NCBI RefSeq assembly: GCF_023516715.1
Contig: NZ_JAMGSI010000001.1
Location: 992,001-1,056,000, forward strand
Direction of reading: 5' to 3'
From: Akkermansia massiliensis
Lineage (GTDB): Bacteria; Verrucomicrobiota; Verrucomicrobiia; Verrucomicrobiales; Akkermansiaceae
DNA length: 64,000 bases
Shown: piece by piece, positions 1-9,031 of the stretch
How positions within the stretch are numbered: position 1 is the first letter of the stretch
Layout of the letters: every line of letters begins with the position of its first letter
Notes under the pieces: model-generated
The model's input: only the letters and a program-made list of their open reading frames with translations
What the model was told of the DNA's origin: nothing
Databases searched by the model: none
Program-made: the position numbers and the translations under genes

Positions 1-972
1 GAACACGGCCATGTTCAAGCCGTCGTAACCGCTCACGGCAAGAGTATTGCCCGGTTTGAATTCATGCTTTTTGGAGGCTTCCCCGTCTTCTTCCTCATCG
101 TCCCCGCTTTCATTCTCAAAGATATTGTCCATGTCCTTGACCTCCTCCCACCGGCCAACCTGTTCTCCGTTGACGTATAGGTAGTAATTGCCTTTTTCCG
201 GGTCGGCGTAAAAATGAACGTCGGAACGCTTGACGCTCTTGTCGGCATACCAGTTCCGCTCCGTGTTCCTTTTGACCCTCCCCAGCGTCCGGTACTGGCC
301 AGAACTATTCTTGGAGAGCTCCGCCTTTTCCAGGGAGAGGCCCAGGTCAATGCTGCTTCCGGAGTTGGAGTCCTGCCAGAGGGAGAGATTGATCCGGAAC
401 GTATTGGTATGGTAAAGGGAAAACTGTACATGGAGGCGGGACGGCATGGGGAAGGAGGTTTGCAGTTCCGTATTGTTGGAGCCGCGCATGATCCAGTACC
501 CGTTGCGGCATTCCGGGAGCATGCTGTTGGCGGAGGACTTCCAGCCCTGGAGGGATTCCGTCGCGTTGCGCAGGTAGGCTTTCTGGGAGTCGAACCCGAT
601 GTGCCGCACGTACTTCCTGTTGACGGGAAGCAGGCCGCCCCACGCGGTTTGCAGTTGAAGGCTCTCCGTATCCAGCGCCTTCAGGGTGCCGTAAAACTCG
701 TCCCCGTTGGCGAGCCTGATGACGGAAAACTGCTCCGGTATCTCCAGCGGACGGGAAGAAACCAGCTCGTCCAGCTCCTCTAGGTTGACATCCACGGGTT
801 TGGAAAGAATGCTGGAGCGGACTTTCAGGTACGGGCTGTCCAGCGTGTCCAGGCTGCCCGGCAGTTTTTCCCCGGATTTAAGCGTAATGACCCCTTCCGC
901 CCGTGAGCCGGGCGGAAGGACGGCGGCCAGCAGGGCGCAGGCGCCCAGGAAAAGCGTTATTGCTTGTTTCAT
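1..972 (-). CDS. Secreted beta-unit repeat protein, truncated at window edge
   Basis: The reading frame is open from an ATG at 972 to base 1 without a stop (324 codons), so the C-terminus lies outside the window. Residues 1-25 form a signal peptide. Two similar beta-rich units follow at about residues 28-72 and 83-127, each with a pattern of hydrophobic strand, K/N-S/D-G, G-x-L, then I/V-x-x-L. After these comes a lectin-like region and an acidic linker (ENESGDDEEEDGE). The start lies 10 bp after the stop of the preceding gene, so it is the last visible member of a minus-strand operon. Its architecture matches that of the gene at 983-2425, and the two look like tandem paralogues. I recognise no named family; an envelope or periplasmic role is inferred from the signal peptide only. 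Confidence 0.75.
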   Translation of the reverse strand, partial: MKQAITLFLGACALLAAVLPPGSRAEGVITLKSGEKLPGSLDTLDSPYLKVRSSILSKPVDVNLEELDELVSSRPLEIPEQFSVIRLANGDEFYGTLKALDTESLQLQTAWGGLLPVNRKYVRHIGFDSQKAYLRNATESLQGWKSSANSMLPECRNGYWIMRGSNNTELQTSFPMPSRLHVQFSLYHTNTFRINLSLWQDSNSGSSIDLGLSLEKAELSKNSSGQYRTLGRVKRNTERNWYADKSVKRSDVHFYADPEKGNYYLYVNGEQVGRWEEVKDMDNIFENESGDDEEEDGEASKKHEFKPGNTLAVSGYDGLNMAVF

Positions 973-982
973 GGCGGATATA

Positions 983-2425
983 TCAGGGGGTGGAGCGGGA
1001 TGGCTGTGCGGAATTCAGAAACTCCACGCGGGTGATGTTTTTCAGGGGCAGGGAAATCTGCCCGAGCTGCGGATGCCGCAGGATGATTCTCAGGGAATCC
1101 ATGCTCAGGATGTTGCCGTGCAGGCGGGAGCCGTCCTTCATCAGAATGCTGTGGCATGCCGCAGAGCGGGAATCGTCCTTCTTGTTCTGCTCCGCGAAAA
1201 AGACGGTATCCAGATACTTGGCGGGGATGGAAAGCTCCCGGGGAATGCCCGGATATTCCTTGTCCGTGGAAAGAGTCAGCGTCTTATTCCTGCTGTTGTA
1301 GCTGCTGATGGAACCGGGAATGGCGTCCTCCTCCTTCGTCAGGACAAGGTCCGTTGCGGCATTTCCATTCTTGGTCACGGATTTGGCGCTCAGGGTAATG
1401 GAGGAAAGGGCCAGCCTGCTGATGGTCAGGGAGACGTGCCCTTCCATCTGGAGGCCGAAGGCGTCCCCCTGCAACGGTTGTTCCGGGGGGCTGGGGTCCG
1501 TCATCAGCTTGGGCGGCAGGTCTCCCACCAGCAGCTCGTAAACCTGCTCGTTCTCTCCCTGCCGGGAGGCCGTCAGCCTGATATCCACGCCTTCCGTCAG
1601 GGTAGGGGTGGGGATGTCCACTTCCCCCAGCACGATGATGCCGGACTTCTGTTCCCGGAGAAGGATGCATTTGCCGGGAGCGATGCTGAGCATGAGCCTG
1701 TTCAGGCTGCTGCCGGAATTGGACCGGAAGGGAATGTTCTCGTTCCCTCCGAAGCAGAAGACAATGCCGGCGCGATCGTTGTTGCCGTCCATCGTCATGG
1801 TGGTGCGGAAGGTGAAGGAGGAAGGATCCAGGCCGATGTTCTTGTACAGGGGAATCCAGGTGGGGTAGTCGCTGTTGCCCAGCCGGTACTGGTACTTGTC
1901 TCCCTGGATTTTCGGTTTCAGGGCGTTCATCAGTTTTCTTCCGGACTGGGTGCGGTAATCGTCCTCCCGGTTGCCGGAATAAACCCAGCTGTTGTCGAAA
2001 ATCAGGGGTTCCTGCCAGAAGCCCTTTTCCTGGAGCGTATCCAGCCGGAAGCCGGCCACCTGGTCGCGGGGGATGGAACGCTCGTTGCCCAGCATGTCCC
2101 GGTACTGCACCTTGTCCTGCGTGATGGAGATGATGTTGCACGGGATGATGTCCCGATGTCCCGTAGCCATGAAAATCTTGTCCCTGGCTCGCAGGTCCGG
2201 GGAGGAGGTGCCTGTGAAATAAAGCGCGCGGATTTCCGACGGGAGGATGACCGCGTTCTGGCGCATGGCCGGGTGCTTGATGACGATGCCCTGTTTGCCG
2301 TAGGAGACGATTTCCCCGCGGAGGCGGTAATTGCTGTCCGTGACCACGTCCACAACGGAATTGGCCCAGGCGGTCAGCAGGCAGGCCGGAGCCAGCAGAA
2401 GGGAAAGGCGGATTCTATTGTTCAT
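983..2425 (-). CDS. Secreted protein with four short beta units around a lectin-like core
   Basis: This 480-residue protein begins at the ATG at 2425 (MNNRIRLSLLLAPACLL), which opens a clear signal peptide; a longer in-frame version to 2617 would run into the upstream gene and lacks a signal sequence. Two beta units lie near residues 24-70 and 85-130 and two more near the C-terminus (about 370-415 and 420-465), each with the G-x-[IL]-x-S pattern and a closing I-x-x-[VL]-x-F. Between them is a roughly 200-residue region that could be a concanavalin/LamG-like sandwich. The start overlaps the stop of the upstream gene by 11 bp, which indicates translational coupling. Function is unknown. It is probably a paralogue of the next gene in the operon. 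Confidence 0.75.
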   Translation of the reverse strand: MNNRIRLSLLLAPACLLTAWANSVVDVVTDSNYRLRGEIVSYGKQGIVIKHPAMRQNAVILPSEIRALYFTGTSSPDLRARDKIFMATGHRDIIPCNIISITQDKVQYRDMLGNERSIPRDQVAGFRLDTLQEKGFWQEPLIFDNSWVYSGNREDDYRTQSGRKLMNALKPKIQGDKYQYRLGNSDYPTWIPLYKNIGLDPSSFTFRTTMTMDGNNDRAGIVFCFGGNENIPFRSNSGSSLNRLMLSIAPGKCILLREQKSGIIVLGEVDIPTPTLTEGVDIRLTASRQGENEQVYELLVGDLPPKLMTDPSPPEQPLQGDAFGLQMEGHVSLTISRLALSSITLSAKSVTKNGNAATDLVLTKEEDAIPGSISSYNSRNKTLTLSTDKEYPGIPRELSIPAKYLDTVFFAEQNKKDDSRSAACHSILMKDGSRLHGNILSMDSLRIILRHPQLGQISLPLKNITRVEFLNSAQPSRSTP

Positions 2426-3437
2426 AGATGGGTAAAAATCTGTAATTGAGCGCCAGGGAAAGCAGGGCCGCGGAGGTGGAATACGCTGCGGAATGGTCTG
2501 AGAGCCAGGAACCGTTGGGTGCCTGGGAGGCGCCCAGGTAGCGCATGTTCTTGTAATTCCATTCCTTCCATACCTCCTGGTCCGCATGGAACAGGGCCTG
2601 GGACATGTAATACTCAAAATAGAAAGGGTAGGAGGAATCCCGGTAATTCAGGTTCTTTTTCAGGTAGGCCAGGGAATCCTTGAAGGACGGGTCCGTCTTA
2701 AGGCGTGCCAGGGACAGCGTCAGGGAGCCGATGGCGGTGAGGGTGACGCGGGGGCCCGCCGGGCCGGTATAGCCGTAGGCGCCCTTCTTGTCACGGCAGG
2801 AAGCCATATACTTGAGGCCGCGTTCAAAGGCCTCGTCCGGCACGGGAATGCCCGCGTTGCGCGCCGCGAACAGGGAGACGATCTGGCAGCCGGTCACCGT
2901 GCTGTCCGCATCCGTGGACTCCGGGGAATAGCGCCAGCCTCCCGTCTTGTTCTTCTTCTGGGCGGTCAGCGTCAGGGCCACGGCCTTCCGGAGGGCGGGG
3001 CCTATGCGGTCGTCCCTCACCATGCCGTAGGCCTCCGCCAGCGCCAGCGTGGCGAAACCGTGGTTGTACATGGAATCCCCAATGTAGCCGGATCCCCTGT
3101 TCTGCTTGGAAAGGATGTAATTCACGCAGCGGCGCACCATGGTGGCGTACGGCCCCGTGTTCGGGTCGTCCCCGTGGGCCAGCACGGACATGAGGCAGAA
3201 GCCGATGATGCCGGGCTCCTGCCCGTAGGTGCCATCATAGGTGCCGTCCGTCTTCTGGGCGTTCTGGAGGTAACGGAGTCCCTTCACGTACATCAGCTCT
3301 ACCTGGGGCGGCACGGGGGAAGACGTTCTCATGGAGGATTGGGCAGCGGCGTTCTGCGGCGCGGCCGCCATGCAGCAGAGAAGAACGGTAAGGAGGATGA
3401 GGGCCTTTTTCATGGGGGAAAGGGAGTTATTGTTCAT
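2415..3437 (-). CDS. Secreted prenyltransferase/squalene-cyclase-fold repeat protein
   Basis: This is a 340-residue protein with an N-terminal signal peptide; the ATG at 3437 gives MNNNSLSPMKKALILL, and the ATG at 3413 (MKKALILL) is an equally good start. The mature part consists of alpha-alpha repeats typical of the terpene cyclase/prenyltransferase alpha-toroid: a G-L-x-Y-L or Y-I-L helix followed by Q-N/K and G-G/S-W/Y, seen at GLRYLQNAQKTDGTYD, YILSKQNRGSGYIGDS and a last copy ending in APNGSWLSDH. I do not see a DxDD or DCTAE cyclase motif, so a catalytic role is doubtful and a binding scaffold is more likely. Such proteins occur next to MoxR/Bat-type operons in planctomycetes and verrucomicrobia, and that agrees with the DUF4175-like gene upstream. 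Confidence 0.8.
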   Translation of the reverse strand: MNNNSLSPMKKALILLTVLLCCMAAAPQNAAAQSSMRTSSPVPPQVELMYVKGLRYLQNAQKTDGTYDGTYGQEPGIIGFCLMSVLAHGDDPNTGPYATMVRRCVNYILSKQNRGSGYIGDSMYNHGFATLALAEAYGMVRDDRIGPALRKAVALTLTAQKKNKTGGWRYSPESTDADSTVTGCQIVSLFAARNAGIPVPDEAFERGLKYMASCRDKKGAYGYTGPAGPRVTLTAIGSLTLSLARLKTDPSFKDSLAYLKKNLNYRDSSYPFYFEYYMSQALFHADQEVWKEWNYKNMRYLGASQAPNGSWLSDHSAAYSTSAALLSLALNYRFLPIYEQ

Positions 3438-3471
3438 TCACGGGCGGGAGCCGCCCGGCGGGCGTGCATGT

Positions 3472-4137
3472 TTACTTCTGAAGGGTTTTGTTGTAGGCGT
3501 CCAGCGCCTTGCGGAATTCGGAGGGCATGTCGTCCGCGGACATGCCGGTGGATTTGGGAACGGAGCGCGTTTCCGTAGCCATGTCCGGATTGGAAACGCC
3601 CTTCTCCTGGGTGGAGGCCATGTTGGATTTTCCGTCCGCTCCGTGTCCGGGATTGTTTCCCTTGCCTTTCTGGGAGCCGTTCTGTCCTTCTCCTTCGCCT
3701 TCTCCCTCCCCGTCCTGCTGTTCCGCAGACTGGGAATCGTTGTCCATGCCCAGTAGCTGGCGCAGCATGTCCATCAGGGCCTGTCCTCCGGGCTTGGGTT
3801 GTCCGCCGGCTCCGGTCATCTTGGCCTTGGCGGCCTGGTAGATCAGCTCAATCACGTCCGACTGGGCGGCCAGCGTCTGGCCGCCCGTATTGTAAACCTC
3901 CAGCAGGTCCACGGCGTCATTCATGGCATGGCGGCACTTTTTCAGCAGGTCCACCACATTCTCATTGGTTTCTCCCAGGATCAGGTCGGAGGTGTCCGCC
4001 TGGAGTTCGTCCTGTTGTCCGGCCAGCTTGGAGGCCGTTTCCTTGTGCTTGGCGGAATATTCCGGAGCGGGCTCCGGAGCGGCGGCGCAGGGCAGGGAAA
4101 CTGCCAGAATCAGGGCGGAAAGGTTCACGGTATTCAT
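3472..4137 (-). CDS. Small secreted protein with low-complexity linker, unknown function
   Basis: A 221-residue protein with a signal peptide (MNTVNLSALILAVSLPCAAA). Residues 25-110 are predicted helical. They are followed by a Gln/Gly/Glu-rich low-complexity stretch (DGEGEGEGEGQNG) and a polar tail that ends with a short conserved-looking helix. The start codon overlaps the stop of the large membrane protein by 4 bp (ATGA), so the two are almost certainly translated together. I do not recognise a family. By position it may be a periplasmic partner of the DUF4175-like protein. Confidence 0.7.
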   Translation of the reverse strand: MNTVNLSALILAVSLPCAAAPEPAPEYSAKHKETASKLAGQQDELQADTSDLILGETNENVVDLLKKCRHAMNDAVDLLEVYNTGGQTLAAQSDVIELIYQAAKAKMTGAGGQPKPGGQALMDMLRQLLGMDNDSQSAEQQDGEGEGEGEGQNGSQKGKGNNPGHGADGKSNMASTQEKGVSNPDMATETRSVPKSTGMSADDMPSEFRKALDAYNKTLQK

Positions 4138-6749
4138 GGGGCTGGCGCAGTAAGGGTTTTGCGGTGTTCCTGCTCGGCGGCGCGGGTGCGCATGCGGATG
4201 TCCTGTTCCTGCTGGATCATGCGGATGATTTTCAGCATGAACTCGAACTCGGCGTCGGAAATGGAGGCCTGGTCGCCACCGCCGCTTCCGCCACCGCCGC
4301 CGCGGCTCTTCTTGTAATCGTCTATCAGCTTGGCCCAGTGGCGCAGGGTGGAGGCATACAGGCGGGATTCGTCAATGGAGCGGGCCGTAATCGCGTTTAG
4401 GATGTTGCCGTGCACCAGGTCCAGCTTTTCGCGGAGGGAGAAGGCGCTCATCTGGTTGTACAGGTCGCTGTAAATGCGTTCCCCGGTGCGGGACTTGTAA
4501 TAGCTGAGGTCTTCCAGAATCCAGCCGATGTCCTGCGTGGAGGCGTTTTGAAGGGTGGCGATGGTTTCCATCTCCCGTTTGGTGGAGGGGTCAAGTTCAT
4601 CCATGGTCATGCCCACAATGATATTGATCTGGCCAGCAAGCGCGTTCGCGATGGAATCCTCCTTGGCGGCGGCCTGCTTGAGCCGCGCCACGAAGGTGCT
4701 GGCCTCCATGTCCTGCGCGGACTTGGAAAGCTGGTTCATGGCGTCTTTAAGCGCCTGGGTGGCGTCCGAATGGGAGCTCTCCCCGTCGTCCAGGTCCTTC
4801 CGGCTCTCCTGTTCGGAGCGGTTCTCGGAGGCGGAATCCCGGAACTGCTTCTGCGCCTTCTTCATGGGGCCGTTGGGAATGGGCTTGAGCATGGAGATGC
4901 CCTTCATGAACTCCTTCATGCCGGAGGGGTCTATCTGGGGGTTGCGGGAAGCCTCCTTGAACAGGTCCTCCGAGCGGTTGAGCAGGTCGCTCAATTCGCG
5001 CCTGTTGGTCTGTTCTTCATCCGCCAGGGCGTGCAGGCGTTCCTGGGACTCCGCCTTTTTCAATTCACTGCCTTCCATTCCTTTCAGGCGCTTCGCCTCG
5101 TCCGTCATGGCGTCCATGCGGCGGATCATCCCCTCCAGCTCGCTGGTGATGCGTTCCAGTTCATTGCGGATCATCTGGGCATGCTCTGATTTGGAAAGGA
5201 CGAAGATGATCATGGGTTCCGAATAAACGCGTTTTCCCCCGGGCTTGTAATCCTGCGTGAACCCGCGCACGACGACGCGCTGGGGGGACAATTTCAGCGC
5301 CCTGGCCTGGAACAGGTACGTCTCTTTCAGGCTGGCCTGGGTGGGATGGCCGTCCGCCAGAACCTTTTCCCCGCGCAGGCCGGGAACGGGCTTGCCTGCC
5401 TTGGCCGGGTCCGGAGCGGCGGTGTTCTCTTCCTCATCGTCATAAAAAGATTTTTCCCCCTGCCATTCCACCCCCATTTCCCGGAGGCCGAAATCGTCCG
5501 CCGCCTCCACCTCCAATTCAATGCTGGTGTCTTCCAGCACGTAGCGGTCATTCTCCCCTCCTCTCAGGTAAATGGAAGGCTGCTTGTCCTCAATGGGTTC
5601 CAGGCGTATCCGCACAGGCTGGGAGGTCGCAAGGCCGTCGCTGTCCGTCCAGGTGAGTTCTATTTCCCTGGGGTCTTTTTCCAGGCGGATATCCGGAATG
5701 ACAACGCTGCTCCCTTCCACGCGGAGCGGCTTACCCTGCGCGTCCGCCGCGGATGCCAGGTTCTGGGAGGCAGTCACCTTCAACGTCAGCGTGGAGCCTT
5801 CCGGGGCGGAAATGACGCCTGCGCGCATGGCCTCCTGCCCGTCGGGGCGCGCCATATAGGCGGGGTAGGCCACGGTGGCCGTAGCGCCCAGCAGGGAGGG
5901 GCGGGCCTTCGGAATGATTTTCAGCCGCCGCACGACGTCCCCCGCGAAAAACTCCAGCCTGTCCGCCTGCTGCATGGGAGGAATGTGGATTTTATACACG
6001 CCGTCCGTCAGGGGGGCCTGCTGGCGCACCCTGTTGCGGAAGAAATACTCTGCCGTCTGCGGGCGGGACTTGGTGGCGTTCGCCAGTTTGAGCTCATACA
6101 GGTAGCTTTCCCCCAGGGGAATGACCAGGGAATCCGGCGTAGGGTCCAGCTGGGTGAACGTATAGCGTTCCGGAGGATCGAACGGTTGGAGCCAGCGTTC
6201 CAGGGCGTTCCCCGCCGCTTCCGGGCTCACCAGGCATACGCCTGCCGTGCATAAGGCCAGGATGGCCAGCAGGACGAACAATTTCTTGTGGCTGGGCCTG
6301 GGGATATTCACCGTCAGATCCCGCGCGGACACTTCGCGGGCCACCTGTTCCATGGCGGCCGCTTTCAATTTTTCAGAACTGTACTGGCGCCCGTACTTTT
6401 CGGAATCCAGTTCGATGACGCCCAGGAGCCGGTCCCCCAGCGCCGCATCCGTCCGGGAAATCAGGCGCGCCAATTGGGCCTCCGTGCGCCTCTGCCACAC
6501 CCACCGGAAGCTCCACCACGGGATAAACACCGCCAGGCCGGCCATGGCGGTGAAAAAAAGAATCCAGCCCACGGCGGAGGGCGTTTCCCACAATCTGTCG
6601 GAGAGGTACAGAAGAACGTAGGAAAGGATCACGGCAATGCCTGCAAGGCATACGGCTTCCAGCATCTTAACCGTTCTGAGGCGGCGGCGGAAGGAGTGAA
6701 GCTGCCTGACCAGCTGGGCAGGAAGTTTGACGGTAGTTGAAGGGGGCAT
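4134..6749 (-). CDS. Large DUF4175-like membrane protein
   Basis: This 871-residue protein is the first gene of the minus-strand operon. Two hydrophobic segments lie at about residues 32-53 and 62-82, and a third at about 155-175; the remainder is a long soluble region with beta-sandwich-like stretches and a charged helical, probably coiled-coil, part near residues 540-720. A Gly-rich loop (RGGGGGSGGGDQ) precedes the C-terminal helix. The layout matches DUF4175-type proteins that accompany MoxR/DUF58/BatA genes in PVC bacteria; these are thought to act in envelope maintenance, but no biochemical role is established. The family assignment rests on size, topology and neighbourhood, not on a catalytic motif. 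The upstream gap to mutA is about 200 bp and must carry divergent promoters. Confidence 0.7.
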   Translation of the reverse strand: MPPSTTVKLPAQLVRQLHSFRRRLRTVKMLEAVCLAGIAVILSYVLLYLSDRLWETPSAVGWILFFTAMAGLAVFIPWWSFRWVWQRRTEAQLARLISRTDAALGDRLLGVIELDSEKYGRQYSSEKLKAAAMEQVAREVSARDLTVNIPRPSHKKLFVLLAILALCTAGVCLVSPEAAGNALERWLQPFDPPERYTFTQLDPTPDSLVIPLGESYLYELKLANATKSRPQTAEYFFRNRVRQQAPLTDGVYKIHIPPMQQADRLEFFAGDVVRRLKIIPKARPSLLGATATVAYPAYMARPDGQEAMRAGVISAPEGSTLTLKVTASQNLASAADAQGKPLRVEGSSVVIPDIRLEKDPREIELTWTDSDGLATSQPVRIRLEPIEDKQPSIYLRGGENDRYVLEDTSIELEVEAADDFGLREMGVEWQGEKSFYDDEEENTAAPDPAKAGKPVPGLRGEKVLADGHPTQASLKETYLFQARALKLSPQRVVVRGFTQDYKPGGKRVYSEPMIIFVLSKSEHAQMIRNELERITSELEGMIRRMDAMTDEAKRLKGMEGSELKKAESQERLHALADEEQTNRRELSDLLNRSEDLFKEASRNPQIDPSGMKEFMKGISMLKPIPNGPMKKAQKQFRDSASENRSEQESRKDLDDGESSHSDATQALKDAMNQLSKSAQDMEASTFVARLKQAAAKEDSIANALAGQINIIVGMTMDELDPSTKREMETIATLQNASTQDIGWILEDLSYYKSRTGERIYSDLYNQMSAFSLREKLDLVHGNILNAITARSIDESRLYASTLRHWAKLIDDYKKSRGGGGGSGGGDQASISDAEFEFMLKIIRMIQQEQDIRMRTRAAEQEHRKTLTAPAP

Positions 6750-6953
6750 GCTTAATCCCGGTATTTACGCTATTTACATCGTTTTTGCAAGCTCGCCGCG
6801 CGTGATGTGGTAAATTCGCGTTCATTGGGCTTGGAGTGTTTTTCTCGCTGGACTTTATAGTTTGATTTCCTAAAATAACGCTGCGCTTTAAATCTGGCCT
6901 GGTTTGCGCATGACTAAAAACCAACATATTAGGCCTTACCCATTGACTTCGCC

Positions 6954-9008
6954 ATGCAACAGGGAAACAAAACAACGGCTCCGGAGGTTGACTTCGGAGA
7001 ATTCGCACCAGCCACATACGCCGAATGGCGTGAGGCAGCCGTCGCTGCCTTGAAAGGGGCTGACTTTGACAAGAAGCTTTTTACCAAGCTTGTGGAGGGA
7101 ATCACTCTGCATCCCATCTATAACAAATGGGATGAACACGCTCCGGTGGCGCCTGCCGGGCAATTCCCGTACCGCCGCGGAACGCGCGCCCTGGGCTATA
7201 TGGAAAAGCCCTGCGAAATTGCCCAGAGCATTCCCGCCTCCACTCCGGAAGATTTCAACGGCAAGCTTCTGCACGATCTGGACCGCGGCCTCACTGCCGT
7301 GAACGTCCAGCTCAACTGCAAGTGCGGCTTGAAGCTGCGCAAGCAGGCCGACTGGGATACCGCTCTCAAGGGTGTGCAGCTTGACAAGCTGCCCGTGTAC
7401 ATCACGCCCGGCTCCTGCGGCCTGGGCACTTTCTCCATGTTCCTGAACACGTACAAGGCGGCCGGATTCAACACGGCGGACCTCAAGGGCGGCGTTCTGT
7501 ACGACCCGGTGGGCAAGGCCGTGATGAAGGGCTCCCTCTGCGGGGGGAAGGGCATCTGCGCCTACTATGACCAGATGGCGGTGATGACCAAATGGGCCGT
7601 CGCCAACGCTCCCGCCTTCCAGACCATCGGCGTCAGCGGACTGCCTTATGCGGACTCCGGCGCTTCCTCCTTTGAAGAAGTGGGCTCCATGCTCTCTACC
7701 GCTGTGGCCTACCTGCGCGCCATGGAGGAACGCGGCATCTCCGTGAATGAAGCTGCCGCGCACATGCGCTTTACGGTCTCCATTGGAGCCAACCTGTTCC
7801 TGGAAATCGCCAAAATCCGCGCCCTGCGCGAACTCTGGGCCATCATCGTGAAGGAATGCGGCGGCAGTGAGGAAGCTGCCAAAATCAAGCTTCATGCCCG
7901 CACCTCCTTCTGGACCCTTTCTAAGGTGGACCCGTGGGTCAACCTTCTGCGCGGCTCCGCCCAGGCCTTCTCCGCCATCATGGGCGGCGTGGACAGCATT
8001 GATGTGCTGCCCTTTGACGCGGCCGTGCGCATGCCGGACGAATTCTCCCGCCGCATCGCCCGCAACTGCCCGCTGATTCTGCTGGGCGAATGCAACCTGG
8101 ACAAGGTAGTGGACCCCGCCGGCGGTTCCTGGTACCTGGAAAACCTGACGGACGAAGCCTCCCGGAAAATCTGGGACGTCTTCCAGGGCATTGAAAAGGA
8201 AGGCGGCATCATCAAGGCCCTCAAGGCCGGTTCCATTCAAAAGAGCGTGAACGCTACCGCCGCCAAGCGCTATCAGCTGGCCGACCAGCGCCGCCAATCC
8301 ATCGTGGGCGTCAACCAGTACGTCAACCTGGCGGAGAAAAAGCTGGAAACGCCGGAAGGCGCCGCCTGCGCCGCTCCCAAGGGACACGGCTGCTGCAAAA
8401 ATGCGGACGTGCAGCTCCCGGAAGTGGAAATGAGCGTGGACTCCGCCTGCAAGGCCGCCAGTGAAGGCTTCTCCACCTGCCTTATCAACAAGGCTCTCGT
8501 GGCCGGCGCCGACTGCAAGTGCGGCGAACCGCTGGAAATGGAAGCCCTGCCGAAGCGCCGCCTGGCGGAACGCTTTGAATCCCTGCTTGCCAAGGCCGAT
8601 GCCTGGGTGGAGGAAAAAGGCTCCCGCCCGATGGTATTCTTCGCGAACATGGGCCCGCTGCGCCAGCACAAGGCCCGTGCGGACTTCTCCCGCGACTTCC
8701 TGCGCGCCGGCGGCCTGGACGTGGTTTACCCGTCCGGCTTCCAGACCCCGGAAGACGCGGCCAGGGCGGCTGCGGAAAGCGGCTGCGCCGTGTGTGTGAT
8801 CTGCTCCACGGACGACACCTATCCGGAAATCGTTCCCGCCTTCTGCAAGGCGCTCAAGGAAATCAAGCCGGACATGATGGTGGCCCTCGCCGGTTATCCG
8901 GCCGACCATGTGGAAGCGTTCAAGGAAGCCGGCGTGGATATCTTCATCCACGTCAAGGCCAACTGCTACAACACCGTTGAAGCTATCCAGAACAAGATCG
9001 GCCTCTAA
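6954..9008 (+). CDS. mutA: Methylmalonyl-CoA mutase, small (non-catalytic) subunit
   Basis: A 684-residue protein with the TIM-barrel domain of methylmalonyl-CoA mutase (about residues 40-450) and a C-terminal Rossmann-like domain (about 540-684). The C-terminal domain lacks the DxHxxG cobalamin-ligand motif present in the partner subunit; the equivalent segment reads [13 protein letters not shown]. This is the known hallmark of the small, structural subunit of the heterodimeric enzyme. Together the subunits isomerise succinyl-CoA and (R)-methylmalonyl-CoA in the cytoplasm, which in gut Verrucomicrobiota leads to propionate. The linker around residues 455-520 is Cys-rich ([29 protein letters not shown]), which is unusual for the family. 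The large-subunit gene follows after 23 bp. Confidence 0.95.
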   Translation: MQQGNKTTAPEVDFGEFAPATYAEWREAAVAALKGADFDKKLFTKLVEGITLHPIYNKWDEHAPVAPAGQFPYRRGTRALGYMEKPCEIAQSIPASTPEDFNGKLLHDLDRGLTAVNVQLNCKCGLKLRKQADWDTALKGVQLDKLPVYITPGSCGLGTFSMFLNTYKAAGFNTADLKGGVLYDPVGKAVMKGSLCGGKGICAYYDQMAVMTKWAVANAPAFQTIGVSGLPYADSGASSFEEVGSMLSTAVAYLRAMEERGISVNEAAAHMRFTVSIGANLFLEIAKIRALRELWAIIVKECGGSEEAAKIKLHARTSFWTLSKVDPWVNLLRGSAQAFSAIMGGVDSIDVLPFDAAVRMPDEFSRRIARNCPLILLGECNLDKVVDPAGGSWYLENLTDEASRKIWDVFQGIEKEGGIIKALKAGSIQKSVNATAAKRYQLADQRRQSIVGVNQYVNLAEKKLETPEGAACAAPKGHGCCKNADVQLPEVEMSVDSACKAASEGFSTCLINKALVAGADCKCGEPLEMEALPKRRLAERFESLLAKADAWVEEKGSRPMVFFANMGPLRQHKARADFSRDFLRAGGLDVVYPSGFQTPEDAARAAAESGCAVCVICSTDDTYPEIVPAFCKALKEIKPDMMVALAGYPADHVEAFKEAGVDIFIHVKANCYNTVEAIQNKIGL

Positions 9009-9031
9009 CAACCACCAACCTATTTCATTCA

